Source: Haemonchus contortus | Taxonomy: Eukaryota; Nematoda; Chromadorea; Rhabditida; Trichostrongylidae | Direction: 5' to 3' | DNA: 64,000 nucleotides | Assembly (NCBI GenBank): GCA_000469685.2 | Contig: LS997566.1 | Location: forward strand, 30,127,496 to 30,191,495 | Shown here: positions 1-9,248 of the stretch, piece after piece | Numbering within the stretch: position 1 is the stretch's first letter | Layout: each line of letters starts with the position of its first letter | Position numbers and translations under genes: made by a program | The notes under the pieces: model-generated | What the model saw: only the letters and a program-made list of their open reading frames with translations | What the model was told of the DNA's origin: nothing | Databases searched by the model: none

Positions 1-204
1 GAGGACCGAATCCCTTACGCTTGGCTCCAGAATACAATGGATTTAAACGCGTCCCCTAACTGATATTATTGTAATTGCAATAGTTTCCACTTTAAAAACA
101 TAGCTCATGATAAAAAATGTGTTTGGAGATATCCCTCTAGGATGATGACCCGAGATGAATCTGTTGGCCCATTGTAGAACTTTTGATAGGGTGCGATGAA
201 GTTC

Positions 205-412
205 AAGAGTTACTTACAGGAACGAAATTTCAGTCCGGCACTCTGTTCTTGCAGTAATCCAGCACGTGTTAATACGCAAATTTTTACCCGTCACATATAC
301 GACGCGCCGAAAAGGGGCTCTGGGCAAGGACACGGGGGTGGGTGGTGATGTAAGCCAGGGGGTTACTGTAAGAGCCGAGTGCCGGACTGAATCTTCATTT
401 TAGTGAGTTACT
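205..412. repeat. Palindromic repeat element
   Basis: Two imperfect arms face each other: about 205-262 and 358-412. Both carry the core CAGTCCGGCACTC, followed inward by TTRCAGTAAYCC. Between them lies a G-rich spacer. A related but diverged arrangement occurs near 57310-57650: GAGCCGAGTGC next to ACTGAAT, and the complement of the G-rich spacer. It is therefore probably a dispersed foldback or MITE family. No coding potential was seen, and no target-site duplication was identified. Confidence 0.5.
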
Positions 413-520
413 TGGCTGTATGCCCAACTCAAAGGGGACGAGTTTTAACAGCGTTGTAGAGGCTGCATGTCACACAAGGGGGACGGGCACTACGTGCGTC
501 CGAGGGCGCGCGCGGCAAAT

Positions 521-687
521 TGCGCGGCGAAGTTCGTGACGACTTGTACGACTATGACGCCAATTTTCGGGGGTCAAACTCGAAGTAAGTAGTTTAGTAG
601 TTCCTTGTAATCTGCTCTAGTTCAAATTTAGGCCCCGATTATAGGCGCCAAAGTCGTTCATTCGTTACGAACTTCGCCGCGCGCATT
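521..687. repeat. Inverted repeat with GCGCGGCGAAGTTCG arms
   Basis: The arm at about 523-545 (GCGCGGCGAAGTTCGT) is repeated in reverse complement at about 659-687. The ~115 bases between them show nothing coding. The GC-rich arms contrast with the AT-rich surroundings. It may be a small foldback element or the edge of a larger decayed one. Confidence 0.4.
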
Positions 688-783
688 CTCGGTGCACGTA
701 ATGTTACATAGCCGTCACACAAGGACTCTCATGTTGGAAGTTCAAACGGCGAGTCGTGAACTCAGGCGTCGCTGGAAGGCAGT

Positions 784-791
784 TTTGGTAC
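784..791. repeat. Merlin target-site duplication, left copy
   Basis: TTTGGTAC lies immediately outside the left terminal inverted repeat and recurs exactly at 2365-2372, just outside the right one. An 8-bp duplication fits Merlin elements, which make 8-9 bp duplications. Confidence 0.75.
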
Positions 792-907
792 GGTGCTAAG
801 TGGGTTGTGGGGTGCCACGCGAGGCGCGGTGCCTTTTCATGTCTGCGCCCTCTTCGGTGAGACAGTGGACAAGGAAGGGTAGGCGAGCCCGTAATGGTGT
901 TCAGATG

Positions 908-1059
908 TGCATTTTTCACCTAGTTTTAGTAAGGGGAGGGGCTCCGGGGTCGGTGAGATGGTTATCTCAAGCAAAAAGTTGAGATGAGGTAAAAATTAAA
1001 CGTCCAGTTGGCTCACCCACCCCGGAGCTCCTCCCCTTCCTGAAATTAGGTGAAAAATA
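908..1059. repeat. Internal inverted repeat in the Merlin element
   Basis: The arms 908-955 and 1003-1059 share TTTTTCACCTA and GGGGAGG-GCTCCGGGG. They are separated by about 47 bases. The repeat lies between the left TIR and the transposase 3' end. It may be a MITE inserted into the Merlin copy or an original part of its subterminal region. Confidence 0.45.
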
Positions 1060-1334
1060 CACAGTTATAACATGAGAGGCCCGATAAAGTGTCTCAATAA
1101 GAATACATTACATACAGAATACATAATTCATTTGTACATTATAATACACGCTAGTATTTGTCTGAAATGCATTTTGGTAACCCTAAAGAGGGCCGTTGGT
1201 TAGCTCTTTCAGCGGATGGGGTACCGGAGCGTGATAAGCCTCCATAGTTCGTACAAAAGGCTTTCGCTGGTATACTGCCACTTTCACAGCACTTTGAAGA
1301 AGTGGTCATCCCAGAGATCACCCCTGAGGCCGTG

Positions 1335-2158
1335 TCATCTGCGGATCCTGTCCTTCAGGATAGACCACAATCCCTCAATACGCTGAGTGTGGACTCCGGT
1401 CGCTGGATCCACAAAATTGACACTATGGTTAACCATCTCGTGCGTGTAACCGAGATTGGAGAAGTCATTGTAACCACTCCACATATCAGTCGGAATGCTT
1501 CCCCCTGGAGCGACGTGCTGCTGGATGATCCTTTCCAGGATGGCTGCGTCGCGATTCTCGACGATTTCGATGAAGACCAGCTTAGCACCGTCCTGGACGC
1601 CACCGACGAGCCAATCCTTGCGGACGACATGACCAACGTTATACTTGCGGCGCACGATGTTGGTTTCGTCGATCTGCACGATGGTGTTCGGTCCGCCAAC
1701 CTGTACAGCGTTGTTCGTGTAGTGCTCGACGAGCACATCTCGGAACCATTGACTCCATTGCTGGTCGGTTTGCTCATCCACCTCGAGCGTTCGGGCCATC
1801 TCCTTCGTTGTGCCGAGGTCGTAGGCGAAGAGGTAGCTGGCTAAAAAGATCTTCTTCCGATCTCCATGCAAGGACTCAAAAAAGTGCTCTTGAGGTATCC
1901 AACTTTCCTGTTCACTCCAGGTTGCCGGCACGAACGACGGTGGCACACGAACTTCAATCTCCCATCTTCGTCACTGTCACATTTCTGCTTGCTGACCTTC
2001 CTCGGGTTTCCACAGCTTGGACACGGGCGAACCTTCCACAGAAGTCCTCGTTCAGCGAGCCAGTCATCGAACTCCTCCTTCGCTATCGTAGCCAACTGCG
2101 GCCACGTTGAAACCAGCGTGAAGTCGCGCAACGACAGAAGATTTGCAGCGAAATCCAT
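1335..2158 (-). pseudogene. Merlin transposase (ISXO2-like DDE), one frameshift
   Basis: This is the cut-and-paste transposase of the surrounding element, read from ATG at 2158 down to 1335 (about 275 codons). The N-terminal part, in one frame, carries a zinc-binding pattern: CPSCG, a later C, then CHRRSC. The rest, in another frame, has the ISXO2/Merlin catalytic core: VQIDETN (first Asp), IPTDMWSGY (second Asp), then NHSVNFVDP, GVHTQ and RIEGLW (Glu). The frame changes near 1878-1883, where a run of six A (six T on the coding strand) appears to have lost one base: the reading STF before it and FESLHGDRKK after it join naturally if the run is one longer. No other stop was seen. An intron there is possible but less likely than a homopolymer indel or sequencing error. 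Confidence 0.85.
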
Positions 2159-2220
2159 GCCTTCGGATGAGAATCCTACTCACTGCCTTTCCTATACAAC
2201 CCTTTCTCATTTTGAGCCCA

Positions 2221-2245
2221 TTTCCCGCCATACTATGGCGGGAAA
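2221..2245. repeat. 25-bp hairpin inside Merlin
   Basis: TTTCCCGCCATA is followed by one C and then its exact reverse complement, giving 12-bp arms around a single base. It lies between the transposase start (2158) and the right TIR (2267). It could be a transposase-binding or promoter structure; function is not shown. Confidence 0.6.
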
Positions 2246-2364
2246 CCCGCGAACCTTTCCCCCAGAGCTCGCCTACCCTTCCTTGTCCTCTATCTCACCG
2301 GAGAGGGCGCAGACATGAAGAGGCGCCGCGCCGTCACGTGGCACCCCCCAACCCACTTAGCACC

Positions 2365-2372
2365 TTTGGTAC
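2365..2372. repeat. Merlin target-site duplication, right copy
   Basis: TTTGGTAC directly follows the right TIR and is identical to 784-791. Confidence 0.75.
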
Positions 2373-2383
2373 CTTTGGCTCAA

Positions 2384-2968
2384 AGACACAGTTCACGATA
2401 ATTTTGGGTAATCGAGATTATGGTGAACAATGGAAGACAAGATCGAAAATAGTGTGATGAAGGTGAAGAAACTGCGTGAATCGGTGTCTCCAAGGTGAAA
2501 AGGGCTTCGAAAAACCGTTAAAAAGGGCTCTGGACGAGGAGGCAGATGAGTGAATAAGAGAGGGGCGTTTGGACGAGCTATACAACGAGTGTCTCACTGC
2601 GTAAGTGTGAGACACATTGTATAGCGCGGAGCCCTGGTGCGATTAACAGACGGTAAGCAAAAATTCACAGCAATTCATTCACTTATAAGCATAAGTAAAA
2701 AAAAACCTTGGTAGCAGCAAAAGTAGCTCACCTCTTTTAGCCTCTATGAGAGGGAATTCAAATAAGGTATCGCGGTAGCAAAAAGTATAATGGAGGAAAA
2801 AAGAATGGGAGAAAACATCGCTTCATCTCTCGGCGATCAGCTGATTGTGTGTGGGTCTTGGAACGAATAGTTGCCATCTATATTGTCTCGACACTCGTCT
2901 TACGCGACACCGATCGAGGAGCGGGAAAGCGGGTTTTCTCGCTGCTCATTTTATCGTGCACTGTGCCT
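2384..2968. mobile_element. TTAA-flanked MITE, long subfamily, copy 1
   Basis: Left end AGACACAGTTCACGATAA; right end TTATCGTGCACTGTGCCT followed by TTAA (2969-2972). The left target is TCAA, one change from TTAA. The ~585-bp interior matches the copies at 4919-6075, 5308-5967 and about 58000-58649: motifs such as GGACGAG and CTCGACACTCGTC recur in order. There is no coding capacity, so it is a non-autonomous element. The hairpin at 2589-2615 (GTGTCTCAC and GTGAGACAC) is seen only in this copy. Confidence 0.8.
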
Positions 2969-2972
2969 TTAA

Positions 2973-4918
2973 TGACGTCATCTCTTTGCAAAAATACTCA
3001 TTCCATGCCATATCCAAAATGGTAATCTCGCACAGCTTCCATTATGACCACTTTTAGGAGGGCTTAATTTTTGCTATGCCGGCGAACTTTCTAACTTTCT
3101 TCACCACCGATGCACCATTGGCTGCTTTCGTAGCCTGCGATCCGGAGGACTACTCGTCCGGCAGTATCGACCAAAATTCAGTTGGAAACATGGGGCAAGC
3201 GCCGCCTCCGATCGCGCGCTCGCTCGCGCGCTCGCAGGCCAAATCGTGGACTATGAAAGCAGCCATTGTCCACCAGCACTCCCTCTTTTCGCGCTTAAAA
3301 GGGTACTTCAATATTATCATGAACAGAGCTTTTGATGGGCTACTTAAGATAAAAACCCTTCTGTAGTGTAGAAGTCGAAAACCGTTAAAATGGACTGGAG
3401 TTTTGCATTTGATTGTTACATTTTTTACGTATGTTGCTCTTTTTAGTATCCCTTTCCTTCTAATCTATGCTGTCATACACATGAAGGACTATCATGAATA
3501 CTGTGTTGAATGCGTAATATCACAGTCGGTGCACACGCTGTGAAATGTTTCATCCAGCTCGATTAATGTTAGTTGGGTTGTGCATGGATTAGACAAGTCG
3601 CTTTATCGTAGGAAGTCGCTAGCGCATCACGATGGTTAGAGTTGTGAGCCATCAAAGTTTCATTCCTCAAGTGTGGAAGGGTGTGCCAACTGAAATGCGC
3701 AACTGCCCGCAATTATTGCAAGGGCCGTCGTGAATAAAAATCTCAACATTGATGAAACAATCCAAAAAAATGTGTGAAGCAAATATGCTGTTCAGGTCTA
3801 TCTACAACCGTTTACAAAACGCTCAATCGAGTCGAGATCAAATAAATACTCGCCAGGCGTGAGGAACGAGCCTGGTTTTTCATCGATACACCCTGCCTTG
3901 TACCAAAAGACCAAAAGTGTTTCAAAAATTGAAAAACGAGGGGCACAAGATATTTGGAATACTTGTTATCGAACTTTTAGGGTATTGCCTCGTTGTGCCA
4001 TATTGAAGTCCGCGTTGTTCATCATTTTGCAAGTCCTGATCACTTCATAATGTTTTCTATGGGTCCAAAGAAGAAAATATCCAGAGGTTGGATTAGTGAC
4101 GTAGCAGCGGGAGGCATATTATAAACTTTATTTTTACATCCTGTGATCGGGTGCGCATCAAGAACTGACACTACTACAAATATGCAATTATAGATCCTGA
4201 AGGCACAGCACTCCTGATGGTGCCTGTATCACGAGAAGATGGCCAAGAGGCTTCAATGAGGTGAGCATCTCGGTGAACATCTCTGCTGTTGTACCCGCTC
4301 TGACTAAAAGGTTTGGAGTTTCAAAGTGGCCTTGTCGCAGGAAAACATCTCTTCTCCTTGTGGTACAACATACACTTTCCCTAACTTGCCGTCAGCATAG
4401 AGCAAAGGTAGAATAGTGTAGGAATGAGTGAGCACCGTCCTGCTTCGAGCTCCTTTCAGTCTGAAGGAATTTGTCAGGATTTATTCATTATATATTATAT
4501 ATATGGCTGATATAGCATACAGCTATATACACACCGACCTTTTTAACTCCTACTGGTGCTGACGATATTGCCGTCGACATTTCCTTGATAAATCGCCATT
4601 ACAGAAGCAAGTCAGTGGTTTTACCTCCATTTTCCTTTTCACGCTATTCACACATTTCTGTGCTCTACGCTCTATTTCCTCACGGTTTCTGTAGTTCTTT
4701 CTTGTGACGAACGCCTTTCTTACTAGATGCAATTCCATAACGACGTTCGAATGACTTTATCCAATACCGGCTTACCTTGAAGCCCTCGACATGGTTTGGA
4801 AGAAAAAGCACAAGTGCCATAAAACATTTTCGAAAGTAGCACTGAATAGGGAATAGTGTCGGAGCGGAATAGTATCGCTATGCTTAGAAACCCAACCCCT
4901 CTCCCCTCTTCTTCTCAT
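2973..4918. other. No gene recognised
   Basis: AT-rich DNA with scattered short reading frames that lack family motifs or consistent splice borders. A CG-rich patch at about 3208-3236 repeats CGCGCGCTCG. Nothing else could be supported. Confidence 0.5.
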
Positions 4919-6075
4919 CGTTAAAAAGGGGCTGCACGAGAATGAGTCCAAAAAACGGAAACGAGTGGGGTGTTTGGAGGAGCTGTACTACCTGTGTCAT
5001 TGTGTACGTGTGGGTCCTGATGCGAATGAATATGGTAAGCAAAAATTCATTCCCTCATGAGCATAAGTTAACAAAAAACCCGTAACAGCAGACTCCTGAG
5101 GTGAATAATTAGAATAAGAATCGCAGCAACAAAAAGAATAACAGGGAATAAAAGATCGTGAGGAAAATATCGCTTCATCCCTCGGCGATTAGCTGATTGT
5201 GTGTTGGTCCTAGAATGAATTTTGTAACCTGTACCGCCTCGACACTCGTCTGATCGAGGGACGGGAAATGCAGGCGTTCCGGTAAGGGAGCTTTCGCTAT
5301 GCCTTAAAGGCACCGTTCACGATGATTTTGGGTAATCCAGATTATGATGAAAAATGGAAGACAAGGTCGAATCTAGTGCAAGTGAGGTGAAAAACTGCGT
5401 GCATCGGTGTTTCCAAAGTGAAAAAGGCTTCGAAAAACCGTTTAAAAGGGGGCTGGACGAGAATGAAACCAGAAAAATGAAGAAGAGTGGAGTGTCCGGA
5501 CGAGCTAAACAGTGTGTTTCACTGCGCGCGTGTGGGTTCTGGTGCGAATAACAGACAATGGTAAGCCAAAATTCATTCACTCATAAGCATAAATAAACAA
5601 AAAACCCTAGTAACTGCAAAAGTAGCTCACCTTTTTCAGCCTCCAGGAGTAGGAAATTAAATAAGGGATCGCGGCAAAAAGAAAAACAGAGGAAAAAAGA
5701 ATGGGAGAAAAACATCGCCTCATCACTCGGCGATTAGCTGATTGTGCGTGGGTCCTAGAACGAATAATAGCAATCTGTATTGTCTCGACACTCGCCTAAC
5801 GTGACACCGATCGAGAGGCGGGAACGCGAACTACGGCAACAACGGAGCTTCCACTATGCCCTAAGCGCCGAGATTGTGGAAGCGAGAGGGTCTCTTCTAC
5901 CACCCATGGGGGGCGCTGAGCATTTCTAAAGGAACGCTCAGTAACTTTTTTATCGTGAACGGTGCCTTTAATTGTTGAGTTTTGGAACTCAACAGCGTCC
6001 TTCCTGTTACCCTTGGGGGCCACTGAGTATTCCTAGGGGATAACTCAGGAATCAATCTATCGTGAACTGTGTCTT
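4919..6075. mobile_element. Older TTAA MITE copy, split by a second copy
   Basis: The left part (about 4919-5303, its own left end missing) and the right part (5972-6075, ending ATCGTGAACTGTGTCT then TTAA) belong to one long-subfamily MITE. They are separated by the complete copy at 5308-5967, which sits on a TTAA duplication. Interior landmarks of the left part line up with copy 1 and copy 3, and the right part supplies the missing 3' end. Confidence 0.7.
5308..5967. mobile_element. TTAA-flanked MITE, long subfamily, nested copy
   Basis: Complete 660-bp copy: left end AGGCACCGTTCACGAT, right end ATCGTGAACGGTGCCT, with perfect TTAA on both sides (5304-5307 and 5968-5971). It is inserted in an older member of its own family. 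Non-coding. Confidence 0.85.
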
Positions 6076-6079
6076 TAAA

Positions 6080-6600
6080 AAAATGTGTTTATAACTTGGT
6101 TGTAACAAAAGGTCTGAAAGCCAGAAAAAAAAGTGGTAGTGAGCGATGTCTGATGCGTGCTATGCATGAGAAAAACCGGCGAAACTCAGTTTCTAGTCTG
6201 AAAAAAATAGAAAATACCTGTATAAGTCAACAGATTCTAAGCTCAAAGAAGTCTACAACTTGCTCGAGAGCACGTCTTTTTCGCCCTTATTCATGCCCAA
6301 CATCAAGATATGGTGTGCCGCCACAGCAATCCTTAGCGGCGGCGGTACATCTGTGGTGCTGCTCCATTAATCTACAAAGTTCATAGCAACAACTATAGTA
6401 ATTGATTGAGCAGCAGCCACAGCAGGTGAATTAGCGGGCATCGAATTAGCTCTCCAGGATCGTTCTATAAAAACCCTTCCTGGAGTGAATTGGCTGCTGA
6501 TCCTCCTAATAGCACTACGAGAGAAATCCCTCATTCCAGCGCTCGTGGCCTTACAACGGGCTAGAATGGCACTCATCGCTAGCGTTCAAAACATCATCAG
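6080..6600. other. No gene recognised
   Basis: Short overlapping frames on both strands, none with a recognisable domain or plausible exon borders. Confidence 0.45.
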
Positions 6601-6621
6601 AATGTATCGGTGCTGGGGTGT

Positions 6622-7647
6622 GCGAACGAATTTTCGATCGCACCTAATCAAGCTCGCCTCGCACCTAGGCGCGAAGTGACCTTAATTAGGTGCGAAGACT
6701 ATGCTATAATTATGCTGCTCGCACTCGCTACTAATCGAGTTGAAACTTGTCAGCCAAAGAGGATAATAACAGTTTAAAAAAGTGGAGTTTCTCTTTAAAA
6801 AAATGAGTTTTTTGAAAGGAAAAATTCCAATATCAAGTTCAACGGAATCGTGTAGGACGAAGGTTGTAATTCGGGATCCAGCTGCATTGGAGGAGGCTGT
6901 GTAGACGCAGAACTTCCGAAAAAATCATTTTGTACTGCTGGAGCTTCCGGAGCAAAAGTGAAAAGCTCGGACAGTGGAGGAAATGGGCCACATGGACCGC
7001 GTACTCCTAAATAGTTTGAAACGGAAGGACACCCTGTGAGTTCATTGAAGCAGTACAGTGTGTCTCCAGAATACATGGTAGAGGATTTAAAGTAAGCAGT
7101 GGTAGTTAAAGCACTCACCCAATTAGTTTAATAGTTCTCGATGAGCTCTCTTCAAGGTGCTGTATTTAGCCTGAAGACTCTATGCGGTAAAAACTGTGAA
7201 ACGGATTGAATGGTGAGCCGTAGGGCGTTTAATGACCTATCAATGAAAAGTAGTCCCAATTCCAAACAACTCTGGAAAACTACATCGCTTCTGTAAAGGT
7301 TGTTTGTTGTCGCAAATAAGCGAAAATACCGAAAGAAGGAAGTGAACTGAACTGTTTTACCTGTTTTCCAGGAACTCGAAATAAAATAAGTACATTGGAC
7401 TTATTTATTATGCATGAAAATATAAAACTCTCAAAACCGTTTGAATTGATACTGGAACTTTTTCTTCGAAAAGAACATTTTTTAATCCATTTTTTTAACT
7501 GTCATTATCCTCCTTAGTTGACAAGTTTTAACTCGATTAATAGCGAGTGCGGACAGCGTAATTACCGCGAAGTCTTCGCACCTAATTAAGGTCACTTCGC
7601 GCCTAGGTGCGAGGCGAGCTTGATTAGGTGCGATCGAAAATTCGTTC
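6622..7647. mobile_element. Large fold-back element with ~150-bp arms
   Basis: The arms 6622-6775 and 7497-7647 are reverse complements at roughly 90% by eye. Both contain GAACGAATTTTCGATCG, GCACCTAGGCGCGAAG and GGATAAT. Each arm also contains the small hairpin GCACCTAAT...ATTAGGTGC. The ~720-bp loop holds the reading frame described at 6795-7118. No flanking target duplication was identified, so the outer limits are approximate. Confidence 0.65.
6795..7118 (-). CDS. Possible exon, unknown protein
   Basis: A 107-codon open frame on the minus strand. An inner ATG near 7076 would start MYSGDTLYCFNELTGC. It runs through a Pro/Ser-rich stretch (PCGPFPPLSELF, QPPPMQLDPELQPSS) to a stop. The composition is more protein-like than neighbouring frames, but I recognise no family. 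It lies in the loop of a fold-back repeat, so it may instead be transposon-derived or chance. Splice borders are not convincing. Confidence 0.2.
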   Translation of the reverse strand: MSALTTTAYFKSSTMYSGDTLYCFNELTGCPSVSNYLGVRGPCGPFPPLSELFTFAPEAPAVQNDFFGSSASTQPPPMQLDPELQPSSYTIPLNLILEFFLSKNSFF

Positions 7648-7649
7648 CC

Positions 7650-8209
7650 GTACCCTCGGTGCTGTCTATTGCCTTTATAATCGACTCCATCAATTGCTGC
7701 AAACGAATGCATAATGGGATCTGTCTCATCGCTGGTACAAAGGACAATTTGGCTCATATGGTATAGCTGTATCATGAACACATGCCTGAAGATGTGGACG
7801 CAAATTGTCTAGCAGAATACTTTTATCAAATACCATGAAACCAGCCATAAATGGCTGTTTGAGGCATAGTCAAAGAGAAAATGTTACAGTTGAGACTGTT
7901 ACTTCAAACTGTTGGAAACCGATGACAGTTGTACGAGACGAAGTACAACTCAAAGCAGATACACTTTCGATTCAGTACAACGGAGCGGCCAAAAATTCAC
8001 ATAAAGAACTGGAAAGAGGAAAAAGAAATGTAGAAAGACATAAAAAGCAGCTTGTAGAGAAAAAGGAGAGCCCAGGGGAGCTCAGGGTTTCCAAGAACTT
8101 GGGTATGATGATTTGCCTACATATCATAGTAAGATGTAAAGCTGTGAAATGATTCCCACTCATGTCCAGAAATTGGTTTCGGAGGTAACGACCAAATAGG
8201 CCAGATATT
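7650..8209. other. No gene supported
   Basis: A minus-strand frame at about 7650-7781 reads IVLCTSDETDPIMHSF and looks mildly protein-like, but it has no matching neighbour exon and abuts the fold-back arm. A plus-strand Lys/Glu-rich frame (7805-8152) also lacks any recognisable motif. Confidence 0.35.
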
Positions 8210-8465
8210 TACGTCACGCGATTCTGTTATAGCCGTTGAGTCAAGGCGGGTAGTAATCGAGTTCCCAGAGGCGGTGAAAGATCGTCATTACGGTTATTAG
8301 CCCGTTAATTAGATTGACTTCACGAAAGCTCTGAATGAAGGAGATGGTATGTCGTGGGTTCCTCAAGCGAGAATCGTCCACTAAATTTAATTTGTCCGCT
8401 ACAGGGACGAATAAAGACAAATAAGTGATCAACGGGACGACAGGTGATACAGGTGAAGGCTTATG
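8210..8465 (+). mobile_element. RTE-like LINE, 3' tail remnant
   Basis: Decayed C-terminal coding of a hookworm-type RTE retrotransposon. FTKALNE, VPQARIVH, YRDE and SDQRDDR appear in order across several frames, matching the usual closing region (ALRVPRARRIHW, LARDRDEW, DQRDD). Stops and frameshifts abound. It is probably a 5'-truncated insertion. Confidence 0.5.
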
Positions 8466-8961
8466 AATGAATTAAAGAGATACCCATGCAAACGGCAGTT
8501 TGTGGTGAAATAGAGGAAGTTTGCTTCTGCAATTGTTTGTTCTGTAAATAGGGATTGACGGAAAAGGGCATCAAATATGACTAGCACGTCAGGAAAAGCT
8601 TTTATTGAAACCAATGAAACTCATAAAACCCTAGCGAAGATAGTCCGAAGCCGGTTTCTATAGGCGACCTTTCTCTGTTAGTTACGGCGCAACCTAATTT
8701 CAGCGCTCGGCAATCACCCCCTAGTGTCGTGCACCATGACTACCACTCAAAGACCATGCCTTCTCAAAGAACAGGTAGGCACGGGTAGAACCCTATCCCT
8801 GCTACGAGTTTGAAGAGAGATCTCTTTACATAGTGCTGTTTTTCTTGCGCTCTCCATAAAAAGTGGTGCTTGAAACGCTATGTATGTCAGATCAGTATAA
8901 TGAATAAGGCCGAATCCTTTTACTCCATCAGAAGGGGCCTGACTTAAGAAAGGGTAAAGTC
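8466..8961. other. No gene recognised
   Basis: Nothing beyond short frames without motifs. Confidence 0.4.
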
Positions 8962-9248
8962 TTTCGGCGTTGATAAATCCCGTCTGCGGGATGCGTTCCC
9001 GCATTCGACTCCCATTCAGCATCGTAGTGGCGTGTTGAATATGGCTATGTGGCATATGCAATGACTTGCGGAGGCAAGCCGATGTTCAAGTTAGTGCTTT
9101 TATCCTCCCAGATGAGTCTGCTGAGTCTGCTACCAATTGAGAACCTCGGAGGGATAGAATGCATGGTTGGCCTAGGCGGATGCCGATCCAGGACCCGTAA
9201 CCATGCGTAAGAGATAATGCGCCACCTGCCACTACACCACCTTCGCCC
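8962..9248 (-). mobile_element. tRNA-derived SINE, copy 1
   Basis: A minus-oriented ~285-bp repeat. Its tRNA-like head is at 9170-9248, with an A-box-like GGTGTAGTGGCAGGTGGCGC. The B-box region has diverged. The body carries CCAACCATGCATTC, CCTCCGAGGTTC and CATATTCAACACGCCACTAC. It ends in a GACGGGATT-like tail near 8970-8985. It shares its order of motifs with six other copies in the window, of which 55344-55630 is best preserved. Confidence 0.7.

Larger units (their letters stand above)
792..2364 (-). mobile_element. Merlin-family DNA transposon
   Basis: A complete-looking 1.57-kb element. Its TIRs are 792-889 and 2267-2364, begin GGTGCTAAGTGGGTTG, and match over about 98 bp with few differences. 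Exact 8-bp TTTGGTAC duplications flank it at 784-791 and 2365-2372. The transposase reads on the minus strand inside. An internal inverted repeat sits at 908-955/1003-1059, and a near-perfect hairpin at 2221-2245. Long TIRs, 8-bp duplications and an ISXO2/IS1595-like DDE transposase together define Merlin. The only defect visible in the transposase is one frameshift, so the copy is fairly young compared with the other repeats here. Confidence 0.85.

Noticed and set aside
1302..1844. A 180-codon plus-strand open frame
   Set aside because: It is the antisense of the Merlin transposase, whose minus-strand reading carries the conserved DDE motifs.
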